DNA of 64,000 nucleotides from Cercis canadensis. Taxonomy: Eukaryota; Streptophyta; Magnoliopsida; Fabales; Fabaceae. The stretch lies in assembly GCA_003255065.1 (NCBI GenBank), contig QAOA01008552.1:17455-81454 (forward strand), given 5' to 3'. Below, piece by piece: positions 1 through 12,915 of this stretch (the first letter of the stretch is position 1; each line of letters opens with the position of its first letter). The translations under genes and the position numbers were made by a program. The notes below the pieces were generated by a model. It was not told where the DNA came from. It saw only the letters and a list, made by a program, of their open reading frames with translations, and searched no databases.

Positions 1-549
1 AATATGCAATGGAAGGGCATTTTTCAGAGAGATCAGACGTCTACAGCTTTGGAGTTTTGTTACTAGAGATTGTTAGCGGAAAACGAAACACTAGCTTTTA
101 TAACAATAAGCACTCTCTCAGCCTTATAGGATTTGTAAGTCTCTCCATCTCAAGTCCTTCTCAATTGGAGATACTCTCACTACTTTTTTGTGATACAAAA
201 TAACTTCTATAAATTTTTGTGCTGCTTTTATTTACTTCAGGCATGGAAATTATGGAATGAAGAAAACATTAAACCTTTAATAGATCCAGAGATATTTGGT
301 CCAGGCTTTGAGAATCAAATTTTGAGGTCTATACACGTTGGACTTCTTTGTGTGCAAGAACTTGCAAGTGAAAGGCCATCTATGACCACTGTAGTTTCGA
401 TGCTTAATAGTGAGATTGTGAATCTTCCTCCTCCAGGGCAAGTTGCGTTTGTTCAGAGGCAAAACTTGTCAAGTTTGGAGAACTGTCAGGAAAATCAGGG
501 ATTGGACTCTGCCAACAATGTAACACTTACTGAAATACAAGGAAGATAA
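1..549 (+). CDS. Copy A: 3' end of a G-type lectin S-receptor-like kinase
   Basis: Last two exons of a receptor kinase whose 5' part lies outside the window. The first exon piece ends at 134 before a GTAAGT donor; the last exon runs 241-549 after a TTACTTCAG acceptor, phase 0. Visible are kinase subdomains [24 protein letters not shown], then [22 protein letters not shown] and the family C-terminus ending TEIQGR. No frame lesion is seen in this part. Its closest relative in the window is the dead copy E2, which shares the exon-7 wording and 3' flank. Whether the whole gene is intact cannot be judged. Confidence 0.85.
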
Positions 550-1023
550 CAAGGAGGGTACACTGTCACTATTGCACAGACATCTCTTCATATAACTTTT
601 CCTTTTGATACTATGTATATTTGTGTCATTAATAGTCAGTTTATTATTGCTAGAGCCTGTTTCGTAAAAAAATTCCTAAAATTTTGATTTTTTGCATAGT
701 CAAAAATTACTCATGTAATGACTTATTTTTTTTTTTCAAGTAAATGTTCATTTGAGACAATACTTTCTATTCAGAATACGAATTTGCATATATATATAAG
801 TTTTTTGTTGTGTATTGCTACTTCCATGGAGTTGTGGGATTTGTGAAAAAGATAATCTTATGTGTAGTTGCTTACAAAAAACTTGTAATTGGTCATTTCT
901 TGTAACTCAAAATTTTAGAACAAGGTTATGTTCTAGTATAAATGGTAAGTTTCATGTGACATTTGTAATCCTTCACATAGCACATCTGAGTATAGAAGTT
1001 AGTTGATTTTGACTTTTCTTCTT
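550..1023. other. 3' flank of copy A, no gene seen
   Basis: AT-rich sequence. Bases about 560-720 recur with moderate divergence after copy E0 (20419-20600) and copy E2 (30820-31010), so this is the inherited 3' flank of one subgroup of the array. Short ORFs here show no family resemblance. Confidence 0.6.
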
Positions 1024-1215
1024 GGGAGAATCACAAGATGGACAGGAAATAGCTTTTAAAGGACTTTCCATTGTGTGTGGACAGGGGCTAGAAGAATTTA
1101 TGCATGAGGTAGGTGGGTGGAATTTCAAAGCTTGAAAATCTCAATGTCGTAAAACTTCTTTGGCTGCTGTGTTAAAGGATAGGAAATATGTTGATCTATG
1201 CGTTTGAATACTTTT
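1024..1215 (+). pseudogene. Relic of kinase exon 4
   Basis: Degenerate match to the fourth exon of the array kinases, which carries the ATP-anchoring lysine. Recognisable stretches are [17 protein letters not shown] and a trace of LLGCCVKG. The invariant lysine context is altered (FKGL in place of VKRL), and there are frameshifts after HEV. No other exon is attached, so it is an isolated decayed fragment between copy A and the next relic. Confidence 0.75.
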
Positions 1216-1281
1216 AACTTTGATTAGTTCACGTTAATGCTGGCTTTGCCATTTCTGTATTACACTTGCATACTTTTAACT

Positions 1282-1282
<1 letters not shown>

Positions 1283-1317
<35 letters not shown>

Positions 1318-1318
1318 N
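1283..1318. repeat. Poly-T run ending in a single N
   Basis: An uninterrupted T tract of about 35 bases is followed by one N. Sequence after the N starts in the middle of a receptor signal peptide, so the N may hide a collapsed or wrongly joined stretch. Confidence 0.8.
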
Positions 1319-1510
1319 TCCAGCTTTTACTTAGATTTTGGTACCCCTTTAGACACCATTAGAGCATCTCAATTGGTCAAAGACCCTGATAACATAAGCC
1401 CTAATGACAATGTGTTCAAATTAGGATTCTTCAGCCCCGGGAATTCAACAAATTGCTATGTAGGAATCTAGTAGCTTAATCAGTCAAATGCTGTATGAGA
1501 TGCTAACAGA
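1319..1510 (+). pseudogene. Relic of receptor exon 1 (signal peptide end and bulb-lectin start)
   Basis: Reads as the end of a signal peptide followed by the start of the bulb-type lectin domain: LDFGTPLDTIRASQLVKD, then [18 protein letters not shown] stop (TAG) replaces the Trp of the conserved GIWYL motif, and the frame is lost soon after. No start codon is present because the sequence begins at the N. It is a 5' fragment of a dead receptor copy. Confidence 0.8.
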
Positions 1511-2596
1511 GATCAACTGATACGACTCTAATAAGGAGTATCAAATAATTATCCTAGCTCTCCTTTTATCTTTATATTAGTAGTTAATTATCTTATTTGC
1601 TTTACTAGGATTTAGTTAGGATTAACCTATATTTAGGAGAAACTATCCTATCTTATAAGTGAGAGTTATCTAATTGGATTTGTATGCATATGTGATAAGT
1701 ACTATAATTTTAGGATTATGTCTATTTAAAGGCTTAAGACTATCAGTTGTAGTCAAGCATGATAATAAAACAGTTCTTTATGTTCCTAAGTCCAAGTTAT
1801 CTAATATAATGTTACTGCATGTTAAAATAGCTTCATTTTGTATGCTTATTATCTAAAACAGATACTATGTAAGTTGCCATTAATAACTAGTTTTGGCAAT
1901 GGGGTCCTGCAAAAGAGAAGCCAAAATCAAGTTGTGAAATTAGTGTTGAGGAGTTGATATTACTAGCTATGCTTCTTTTAAGTTTGTCATCTAATATAGA
2001 GTTCTTAGAGCCTTTTTCTCAGAAAATTCTTAATATGTGTCTCTATCATTTGAAATCATTTTGAAGATAAAAAACATATAAAATAAGTAGAGGTTTACCC
2101 TTGCATGAGATTAGAAAAAATATTTCTGAAACAAAAAAACAATAAAAAGTTTAAAATATATATGAAAAAGTTCAGAATTTGATATTTGGCAACTATTGGT
2201 CCTCATCTTAGAAAATTTCTAAGCCATATGGCCACCATTTGTTACACGTTGAATGTGTATACGTAGTCTCCCAAGTCAACGGAGTAGTCAATTCATATTT
2301 GATTGCTTTGACAATAAGAACGTGGAAGAGAGAATCTAAAATCAAATAGCTATAACGTATGAAATTTGGAAATGAGCAGTTGAAAAGCTGAAGAAATTTT
2401 GTTGTGACTTAAGACAATATCTTGTTTGGCTTCCTAATTATTATTTTTGTATACTAATTTAATCTTTATTGATAATATGAATAATGCATAGGTGATTCAG
2501 TGATTGTAAAAAAGCCACACGTCCTAGTCTAGCCATCAGACTTTTTGTAAAGAAGTATTCATTAGGAACAAAAGCTTATATTTCTTGACACCCTGA
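1511..2596. other. Intergenic; 1806-2300 is a copy of the 3' flank of C and F
   Basis: From about 1806 to 2300 the sequence parallels 11295-11550 (after copy C) and 42150-42640 (after copy F), including ATAATGTTAC at the start and GCCACCATTTGTTACACG near the end. It therefore descends from the downstream region of a C/F-type gene now lost. Nothing coding is seen. Confidence 0.6.
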
Positions 2597-3714
<1,118 letters not shown>

Positions 3715-3752
3715 TAAATCTACATCACAAACCATCAGATCTTCTTTAAGTC

Positions 3753-4520
3753 ATGGGATTCAGTAGTCATGCAATCTTGTTTTCTGTTTTTCTCATATTT
3801 TCTAGCTTCTACTTAGATTTTATCACTGCTTTAGATACCATTACAATATCTCAATGTATCAAAGACCATTAATTGCAGTGCATCTTACCTTAAAAATGTC
3901 ACATCATGTTATATTCAGTCAACAAAAGCTTTGGAGTTCTACTGCTTGAGGTTTTAATGTAGTGGCTATATATTTTTAGAATATACAATGCGAGAGTTAT
4001 TTTCAAAGAAATCAGATGTATTTAGCTTTGGAATTCTACTGCTTGAGATAATTAGTGGGAAGAAAAACACAAGCTTCTATGGTGATGAGCAGTCACTAAA
4101 CCTCTCAGGATTTGTAAGCCTCTACATATCAGTTCCTGACTTACTTAGTAAAAGCTCTATGGCTTGTTGCTACTTAAATGAAAATTTCAAGTTTAACTGC
4201 AAGTATTCATACTTGATTTGTTGGTTTTAGGCATGGAAGTTATGGGAAGGAGAACATCATATCTCTAATAGACCCAAAAATATGTGATCCAAAGTCTATA
4301 AGGGACATTTTGAGATGCGTTCACATTGGTCTTTTGTGTTCAAAAACTTGCAAGAGATAGGCCTAGTGTGGCAATTGTACTTTCCATGCTTAACAGTGAG
4401 ATTGTCAATCTACCTGCACCAAGGCAGCCTGCATTCATGTTGATAGAAATGTCCCCTCAAACAAGAAATAAAATGAGCTCTATCAATAATGTCACTGTTA
4501 CTAGTATCCAAGGCAGGTAA
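3753..4520 (+). pseudogene. Copy B: deleted S-receptor-like kinase
   Basis: Starts like a normal receptor (MGFSSHAILF, signal peptide ending ITALDTITISQ), but coding stops after IKDH, where a dispersed repeat begins. The whole ectodomain, transmembrane segment and N-lobe are missing. Sequence resumes with exon 6 (about 3963-4113; [18 protein letters not shown]) and exon 7 (4231-4520; ending SIQGR). Exon 7 has two single-base deletions, one after AWKLW and one before CVQKLARDRPS. It cannot make a kinase. Confidence 0.9.
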
Positions 4521-5520
4521 TAATTTAGCCAAAATTGTTTGATGCACCATTGTCTCTCACACCTTTTTTCTTTATGTTTCTCCAAATGCAACTCTGCATA
4601 ATATTTTGTTGTAATATGTGATATTGGTGATGAAAAAGCAGAGGATGACAGTTGTAAATATATTTTTTAAATTGAAATCGTTTTTATTACAGAATGGTTC
4701 CCATTCAAGTTTTTAATGAATTTTTCATTTTTTAACCATGTTGTTCTTGTAAGGCTAAATGACAAAAAAAAAAAATTGTTTTATAAAAAAATTACGTAAA
4801 TGGGATAGTTTAAAAACTGTTTATCAATTTAGGACTGTTTTAATCAAATTAATCAGGGGGTTGCAATCTAAACAATGTCTAAATAATATTACTTTTGTTT
4901 TTATTCCTCTATGTATATTGAGTTTGATTTCTAATTTTCCTAAGTTTTTCCAGTCATAGCTATCATTATTATTTTTAGCCATAATCATATTTATTATTAA
5001 TACTAAAAAATACGATACAAATACTTGAAAAGAGAAAAAATAAAAATATTATGAAAGATGGTCATAACTGAACGTGTCATCTAGTGATTTGATTAAGACC
5101 TGTTTGGTCAAGTTATAAAACTTTTGTTGTCACAAAAATCGCTTTTATGAGAATCTCTATTAGAAATTAAGAAGTGCTTTTAATTCTGATTGAAGATATT
5201 GTATCTTAACATATTTAATTTTGTACTTCTATTTTATTTTATATCAGAAACTCTAAATACATGCATCTCATCCACGATTGAAAAAAAAAAAAAAAAACTT
5301 TGTTATCATCAAAAGCAATCTTATAAATTGGATAAAGTCTCCAAGAAAATACCCTAAATAGTTAAATACTCAGTATTTTATTGTAGTGGTATTGAGTTTA
5401 AATTCCATTAGAAATGGGTCTGGTGGACTTTTTAAAAAGGAATACCTATCTCTTATTGTGTAGTATCAAGTCAACCAAAAATAATTGTTGAAATACCAAC
5501 AGAATCACCAAAAAGTATTT
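4521..5520. other. Intergenic, nothing recognised
   Basis: AT-rich DNA with short poly-A tracts (5280-5297). No long ORF, repeat pair or RNA gene was recognised. Confidence 0.5.
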
Positions 5521-7642
5521 TTATATCCAAGGATTACATCATACGAATACTCCAATTCATCATAGACTTATACGTACAGCTCTCAAGAATGTTTTCAATC
5601 AAGCATTTCATCATATACTTTAGCTCAACATCGAGCCAAAGTTGTTGTCAATATTGACTTGATAACAATAAATAGGTTGAGCAGTTAGTTTTGACAAAAA
5701 TGTTACCACACGGCTTGGTTGGTCTCCGGTTGAGTTGCAAAATGTAAGTTATATATATATATATATAAATAAATTTAAGTGGAGTTGATTAAAGAATTTA
5801 TATTTAGTACATTGTCGATAGAGTTTAAGGTTTACATCAGTGACTTAGTTTATACATTTTTTTTTGTAATAAATACTTCATAAAAACAATTTTAATGATG
5901 ATTTAGGTAATATTAGATAGTTTATCTATGATTAACTTTAACAAAACATGATAAAAAGTTATCAAATTAAAACTTATACTAAGAATCAATCTTGGCCGTT
6001 TATTTTATGTTCTTATTATTTTTGTATGAAAAATACATTTTAAAATATAAAAACATCTTAAATTGACATACATAAATAGGTTAAGAATATTAATGTTTAA
6101 AATTTGACTTATTATAAATAGAACTATAAAATTTCAATCGCTTGTATAAATATTTTACTTTTCATCACCAGTGTACAAAATAATAACTCTTGATTAAATT
6201 AGTAAAATACTTTTTCTTATCTTGTATTTTTAAAGAAATACATTATGTTTATCTCTATTTTTAAAAGCTACACATATCTTAATACAATCGTTGAAGCATG
6301 TGACATATGTTTCTCCCTCTTCAATTTTGCCAGATATAGTTGAACATTCTTAACCTCACTTATTGTCACTGGCCCTCCTGCTCATGCCGATTTGCAACTT
6401 GATGATTGCGACCTTGCCTCTTCTCAATTTCTGATCAATATGTAGGGATCAAATACACATTCAAGTTGGCCGACTTTGAAAGTTTTGTTGAGAGTTGCGG
6501 AATTATGGGTCAAAATCTTCGAGCTATGAGATTAGCTTTGAGAAGGTAGGCTCTTTGACCTTTACTTTCAGAGGGTTTGTTGCTTGAATAGACAACTGCG
6601 TAGGCTCTTTACTTTTGAACACTGTCAAACTCACTTATTGTCATTGACCCTCCTGCTTCTGCCCATATGCAACTTGAGCATTGTGATTGTGTGTTCTAAT
6701 TTTCTGACCAATATGTAGGTACACATTAATATGAGTTTGTGGGACCTTTTCTTTCAGAGGGTAGGCAAGAGGGTGCTGAATGAATTCAATTAAAACAAGG
6801 GATGCCGATGGCGTACTGAAAAAATTGATTAACATTTGAATGGAACGTCACTCTCTCATTAACATTTGAAGGAGTCAAATGCTTTTTACACTTCCAATGC
6901 TTACTAAAAAAAGTTCAGAAGTATCATTTTTCCAAAATTAGGCAGCAACATTGCCACATTCAGTATGTAAAGCATAAACCCGACATCTCACGTACGCACC
7001 TCACCCAATATTAGAAAGTTATTACTTACCTAATTAAACTTTAAAGGGACTTGTTTCTACAATGCAGAATTAAGACAACACAGAGACAGGACCACTCACG
7101 ACACACATTAAAACACAATAACGAGGCCTATGGAAGGACAATGCACAGTCGTAATATTTTCTACTTGACTTTTGGATTCACAATTATACATGCGACTTTT
7201 TTTTCTAATTTAGTGGAGCTTGTCCCCATCATAAAACTAGTTTCTTTACCATTTTTTCATGGTTCAAATCCTCTTGATTGCAAATGCAATCACTATTTAT
7301 CTACTCGCAAAAAAAAAAATTGATGTGAGAGAATCACTACTCAATTTTTTAGGCAACATTATTATTAATTATTAAGATGGTTCATATGGATGTCTATAAA
7401 AAAAGTGAAAAATTATAGTCCAAGAAGTTTGAAGCACTCATAAAATCACAACGGTGAGGCCTAGGGAAAGACATATAATTGACCCTTGAAAGTTCAATAT
7501 AAGTGTTAGTTTGCAGATGAAAAGTCATAGTCTGAAGCCATTTGATTGTTACAGGTAGCTATTGCTAAATAGAAATAATATACATATTGAGAAGAAAATC
7601 ATACATATTCCATAGCAATCATATACCACATTCTCATGCAAC
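5521..7642 (+). promoter_or_regulatory. Upstream region of copy C, shared with E and F
   Basis: This stretch is homologous to 22807-25247 (before E) and 36117-38566 (before F), so the three better genes share one promoter lineage. It includes the tandem-repeat block at about 6350-6700. Homology stays recognisable up to the signal-peptide exon. No confident TATA box was picked. Confidence 0.6.
6350..6700. repeat. Promoter tandem repeat of about 250 bp, two units in copy C
   Basis: Unit marker GTCACTGGCCCTCCTGCT starts at 6365 and recurs in altered form (GTCATTGACCC) at 6640. The second unit is truncated. The same repeat has three units before E and four before F. Confidence 0.8.
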
Positions 7643-10600
7643 ATGTTCTCTCTTTTTCTCATAATTTCCAGTTTTTACTTTGATTTTGTCACTGCCTTTG
7701 ACACCTTAAAAACATCTCAAATCATCAAAGAGCCTGAAACTCTAAGTTCTAGTGATGGTGCATTCAAATTAGGATTCTTCAGCCCTGAAAATTCATTAAA
7801 TCGCTATGTAGCAATCTGGTACCTCAATCAGTCCAACATTGTATGGATAGCTAACAGAAACCAACCACTAAAGGATTCTTCTGGGATTTTGACAATCTCC
7901 GAGGACCACAATCTTGTGGTAATGAATGGTAAGAAACAGGTTTTATGGTCTTCAAATGTGTCAAATTTAACAACCAATTCAACTGCACAACTTTTAGATT
8001 CCGGAAACCTTGCCCTTCAAGATGTCAATACAGGAGAGACATTATGGGAGAGCTTCCAACATCCTTGTAACACATTTATGCCAAAGATGAAAATTAGCAC
8101 AAACAAAATAACAGGGGAGAAAGTGCAGCTGACATCATGGAAAAGCCCTTATGATCCTTCCATTGGAGATTTCTCTTTCAGCCTTGAGCGTCCTAATACT
8201 CCTGAAATGTTAGTTTGGAATCAAGCACAGCCATACTGGAGGAGTGGTCCTTGGAACGGTAGCGTGTTTCTCGGGATGGAAGGGATGGTGTCTGGATATT
8301 TAGATGGAGTCCATCTTGAAAGTGAAGAAAATGGAACTTTTTATGTAACTTTTATTTTCCCAAATAGGTCCCCTATCTACGGATTCCTTGTCTTGAATCC
8401 ACAAGGCACGTTTGTGGAAATGGCGTGGAAGAACAAAATGAAAATCCTTAATTGGAAGAATCAAGAAAGTGATTGTGATATTTATGGCTTCTGTGGTGCA
8501 TTTGGTAGCTGCAATTTTCAAACTTCACCAATCTGCAGCTGCTTGAGAGGATTTGAGCCAAGAAACGTTGAGGAATGGAATACACAAAACTGGACAAGTG
8601 GATGTGTGAGAAGAACACCCTTGCAGTGTGATAGACCAAGAAATGGTAGTGAAGCTGGGAAAGAAGATGGGTTTTTGAAACTCCAGATGACCAAGGTACC
8701 TGACTTTTCAGAGCAATCATCTATTTCTGAAGACTTATGCAGAAGTCTGTGCCTGCAGAACTGCTCTTGTATGGCATATGCATATGATGCTGTTATTTCC
8801 TGTATGTCTTGGAGTGGAAACTTAACTGACATAGTGAGGTTCTCAAAAGGAGGAGTTAATCTTTACATTCGCATAGCCAATTCAGAACTTGGTAGGTAGA
8901 TATTACTTTTCTGTCATTTACAATTGATTATTCAATTTTCTGTTCAATGTACAGATTGTGAACTAACCTGTTCTAACTGCAATTGAACATAGTGAGGTTC
9001 TCAAAAGGAGGAGTTAATCTTTACATTCGCGTAGCCAATTCAGAACTTGGTAGGTAGATATTACTTTTCTGTCATTTACAATTGATTATTCAATTTGCTG
9101 TTCAATGTACAGATTGTGAACTAACCTGTTCTAACTGCAATTGATACAGATAAAGAGGGAGAGTCGAGAGACATGACAGTAATAATTACAGTTCCAGTGA
9201 TAGTAGGAACAATTATTATTGCCGCTTCTGCATATTTTCTATGGACACGGATTGCTAAACATTTTGGTACGTTAGCCATATGTCGCTGTCCAACTAGTTT
9301 CAAGAACATAATTTTTCAAGTCAGAGTGCAAGCCTTTAGCCATTCAGAATGAGAATTTCTTTTTTTTATGTTATACATCAAGCCTTTAGTTAATTGAGCC
9401 TTGAGACAATCAAGTTTGGAAGTTTTTACTCAAATTCAAATAGTGGTGTCTATATCCAGTGATGAGAGAAAATCAATGCTTTCTTTGGATAAATGAGAAT
9501 TTCAATTGACCAAACAAGTGTTATTGTCCAATATAGGAGAAAAACATCGAGAAAGTCAGAGTGAAACATTGAATGGAAGCCAGAAAAAAGTTAAACTGGA
9601 AGAGCTACCACTGCTTGATTTTGAACAAGTTGCAACTGCCACTAACAACTTTTACTCTGCTAATTTGCTCGGGCAGGGTGGTTTTGGTCCAGTATACAAG
9701 GTAATCACATCCAAGGTAATTTTCAAAATATCTCATTTAGTATAATTGAGTATAACTATAGTATTTTTGGGTCGTATTCATCCAGGGAGTATTAGAAGAT
9801 GGACAGAAAATAGCAGTGAAAAGACTCTCCAATGCATCTGGACAGGGTGTAGAAGAATTTATGAATGAGGTGGTGGTGATCTCAAAGCTTCAACATCGAA
9901 ATCTTGTCAGACTTCTTGGCTGCTGTGTCAAAGGAGATGAAAAGATGTTGGTCTACGAGTTCATGCCCAATAAAAGTTTGGATAAATTGTTGTTTGGTTA
10001 GTTCATTTTGATGCTCTCTTTTCTTCTATACTTCACTTTTCAAAACCTTCACTGTTAGGGTATGACTAACTTGTTTGAAATTAGTATTTCCTTTCTTTCT
10101 TTGTTAGGTTTATACATAATGTAGTGTTAATCCCACACTTTCAGTTTCTTTTTTTCTTTTCCCTATAGACCATCAACAACAAAAATTCTTAGATTGGAAA
10201 AAACGCTTCAACATAATCGAAGGAATAACTCGAGGCTTGATTTACCTTCACAAAGATTCGAGATTGAGAATTATACATAGGGATCTCAAGACAGGTAACA
10301 TCTTGCTAGATGAAGATATGAATCCCAAAATATCTGATTTTGGTTTGGCTAAAATTTTTGAAGGGGGTGATGATGCGGTTAAAACTAGGAGAGTTGTTGG
10401 AACATAGTAAGTATGTCTTCTTTATTGTCCAAGATTATACTTCCATATTGATAGAATTGATGCTTAACTTTGATATGTGATCTAAATGCAGTGGCTACAT
10501 GGCCCCTGAATATGCAATGAAAGGGCAATTTTCAGAGAAGTCAGATGTATATAGTTTTGGAGTTGTGTTACTAGAGATTGCAAGTGGTAGAAGAAATAGC

Positions 10601-11284
10601 AGCTTTGATAACAATGAGCATTATCTTGGAGTTACAGGATTTGTAAGTCTCCCCACATCATTGCCTTCTCAGTCACAGAGGCTCTTACTACTTTTTTGTG
10701 ATACAAATTGACTTTCAAGTTTTCTGTTGCTTTTATTTAATTTAGGCATGGAAACTATGGAATGAAGAGAATATTTTATCTTTAATAGATCCGGAGATAT
10801 CCTATTCTGTATGTGATCATTGGCCTTACAGGATTTGTAAGTCTCCCCACATCATTGCCTTGTCAGTTACAGAGCTCTTACTACTTTTTTGTGATACAAA
10901 TTGACTTTCAAGTTTTCTGTTGCTTTTATTTAATTTAGGCATGGAAACTGTGGAACGAAGAGAATTTTTTATCTTTAATAGATCCGGAGATATCCTACTC
11001 TATATGTGATCATGATCAAATTTTGAGGTGCATACACATAGGACTTCTATGTGTTCAAGAACTTGCAAGAGAAAGACCAAATATGACCACTGTATTGGCC
11101 ATACTTAACAGTGAGATTGTGAATCTTCCTCCTCCCAAGGAAGTTGCATTTGTCCAGAGGCAGAAGTCATTGAATTTAGGATCCTCTCAAAAAGATCAGG
11201 GACCCNAATTTAGGATCCTCTCAAAAAGATCAGGGACCCAACTCAGCCAACAATGTAACTCTTACTGAAATACAAGGCAGCTAA
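7643..11284 (+). CDS. Copy C: G-type lectin S-receptor-like Ser/Thr kinase
   Basis: Predicted plasma-membrane receptor kinase. Exons by GT-AG and frame: 7643-8891, 9150-9266, 9537-9700, 9786-9996, 10169-10406, 10492-10642, 10939-11284; about 813 aa once a 34-base assembly insert in the last exon is removed. Order: signal peptide, bulb lectin ([11 protein letters not shown]), S-locus glycoprotein [11 protein letters not shown]-like cysteines, PAN cysteines, transmembrane segment ([18 protein letters not shown]), kinase with [27 protein letters not shown] and APEYAM. The start chosen is the Met conserved in E and F; a 36-bp deletion removed their upstream in-frame ATGs. The usual ASN after HRDLK is TGN. 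Two internal duplications affect introns 1 and 6. It resembles the SD1/At1g11330 group; ligand unknown. Confidence 0.83.
8831..9146 (+). repeat. 158-bp tandem duplication of exon-1 end and intron 1
   Basis: ATAGTGAGGTTCTC begins at 8831 and again at 8989, and the following bases stay nearly identical. The unit covers the end of the PAN domain, the splice donor and most of intron 1. Copies E and F have a single unit, so the event is specific to C. Confidence 0.9.
10627..11012 (+). repeat. 193-bp tandem duplication of exon-6 end, intron 6 and exon-7 start
   Basis: Two acceptor-plus-exon starts reading GCATGGAAACT lie at 10746 and 10939. The first exon 7 is cut after SYSVCDH and runs into a duplicated exon-6 tail. 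Use of the first acceptor would end the protein early in a TGA. Confidence 0.88.
11173..11239. repeat. 33-bp perfect repeat around a single N (assembly overlap)
   Basis: The 33 bases before the N at 11206 are repeated exactly after it. Removing one copy and the N restores the copy C reading frame to the family ending TEIQGS and a TAA stop. Confidence 0.9.
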
Positions 11285-12915
11285 GAGTAGGGGTATAATG
11301 TTACCGCATGTTAAAATAGCTTCATTCTATATGCTTATTATCTTAAACAGATACTATGTAATTTGTCATTAATAACTAGTTTTGGCAATGTGGTACTGCA
11401 AAAGAGAATCCAAAATCAAGTTTTGAAATTAGTGTTGAGGAGTTGATATTACTAGTTATGCTTCTTGTAAGTTTGTTTTCTAATATAGATTTCTTAGAGC
11501 CTTTTTCTCAGGAAACTCTTAATACATATCTCTATCATTTGAAAACATTTNTTAAAAAAATTCAAATTTTAAGCTATCCAAGTGAACTGGCCAGTCTATT
11601 AAAGCCGGTCTGATTTTTAAATATTGCTCTGTGTTATTGTTCTCTTTCTCAGGCTTTTTTTTTTTTATCTCTTTTTATTTAATTGTAATTTTAAGTTGCC
11701 GTGCCAGTTTTCAAATCTGATCCCTGAGGACAAGGATTCTTCCCAAGGGCAGGGTAATGATACGTACTTGAGTGTTTTGATTATCCACAGGTAGCAACAA
11801 GGGGCAACCATAAAATTCTAAACCCACCTTCACATAGAAACAGAAAATGAAAGATGCACACATTTTTTATTAATGACATTTTATACATTTAGAAATACAA
11901 AAATAAAAATAAAATTGACATCTCCTTTTGACAAATAGAAGTGTAATTCCATTAATTGCAATGCATCTTATCTTTAAAGTGTCACATCATGTTATATACA
12001 ATTAACAATGATTAATTGCATTACAACATTACTTTGATGTAAGAAAAAAAAATGGAGATAATTATTGTTAAGTAATTTAAATTATAAATAATTTTGGGTG
12101 GGCCACTAAAAAAAAATTTAAGATAGGATCAAAATCCTCTCATATTATGAAATAACATGATATTGTCATATTTATTAGGAAAGAACTACTACAATGAAAG
12201 CAAAATGTATTATCAACTTAGAGAGGAAGAGAAATTAACATTCTAATTGTTCCTAGCTTGTGCATTCAATATGGTTTGTGAGAGAAAATAAACAGTACAA
12301 GTTGGTGGGGAAATATAGTAGACATGGCTTTGCTATTACAATGTATGCAATGAATAGAGCATATTTTGGGCTTTTATTAACCAAACTTTCTATATGTGGT
12401 CTAATTCAATACTTGGAACTTTCTTTCGTCGTTCAATAGATCCTGAAGGCTTTGATTTTATATTTTGGCAATTTTTATCAAGTCGGTGATTTAGAGTCAT
12501 TTACCGTTGGATAAAACTGAAATTTTGTTGTGAGGTTCCAAAGACATAAATATTGACTTTGAACTGTAAGATTGTAATTCAGAGACATTTAAGCTTTGAT
12601 ATGGACTTATAAATTAGGAAAATTAGAGTTTTTTTTTTCTAAGGTTAATTTTAACATTTTAGGTTGAATTATATTAAAATAATAATTTCTTATTACCACA
12701 TTAATATTTCTGTCTGTTTTCTAACATTTGAGAGATGGAGGGACCAAAATTGTAGCTTTTGTCAAAGGAGAGAGGTTAAATCATTTATATTTAAAGAAGA
12801 AGACCAAATTGTTCACTTTGTTAAAATAAGAGAACAAAAATTGCAATTAAATCTAGAAAGTATCATTTTAAAAACTTAATTGAGAAAAATTAAGAATTTG
12901 GAGAGAGACTTAGTG
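11285..12915. other. Intergenic after copy C
   Basis: 11295-11550 matches the 3' flank of copy F, then homology ends abruptly at a single N (11551). Near 11717-11765 the + strand reads PEDKDSSQGQGNDT, which may be the worn C-terminus of a Ty3/gypsy polyprotein; this is tentative. 11951-12150 is a copy of a dispersed repeat found also at 21045 and 31541. The rest shows no gene. Confidence 0.5.
11951..12150. repeat. Dispersed repeat, first long copy
   Basis: Begins ATTAATTGCAATGCATC and ends near AATCCTCTCAT. Related sequences lie at 21045-21188 and 31541-31692, with a fragment at 3868-3925. No coding content; class unknown. Confidence 0.65.

Noticed and set aside
7051-7323. Short ORF upstream of copy C with relatives at 24408 and 37671
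   Set aside because: Nucleotide homology is inherited promoter sequence; lengths and frames differ among the three, so no coding constraint is visible.
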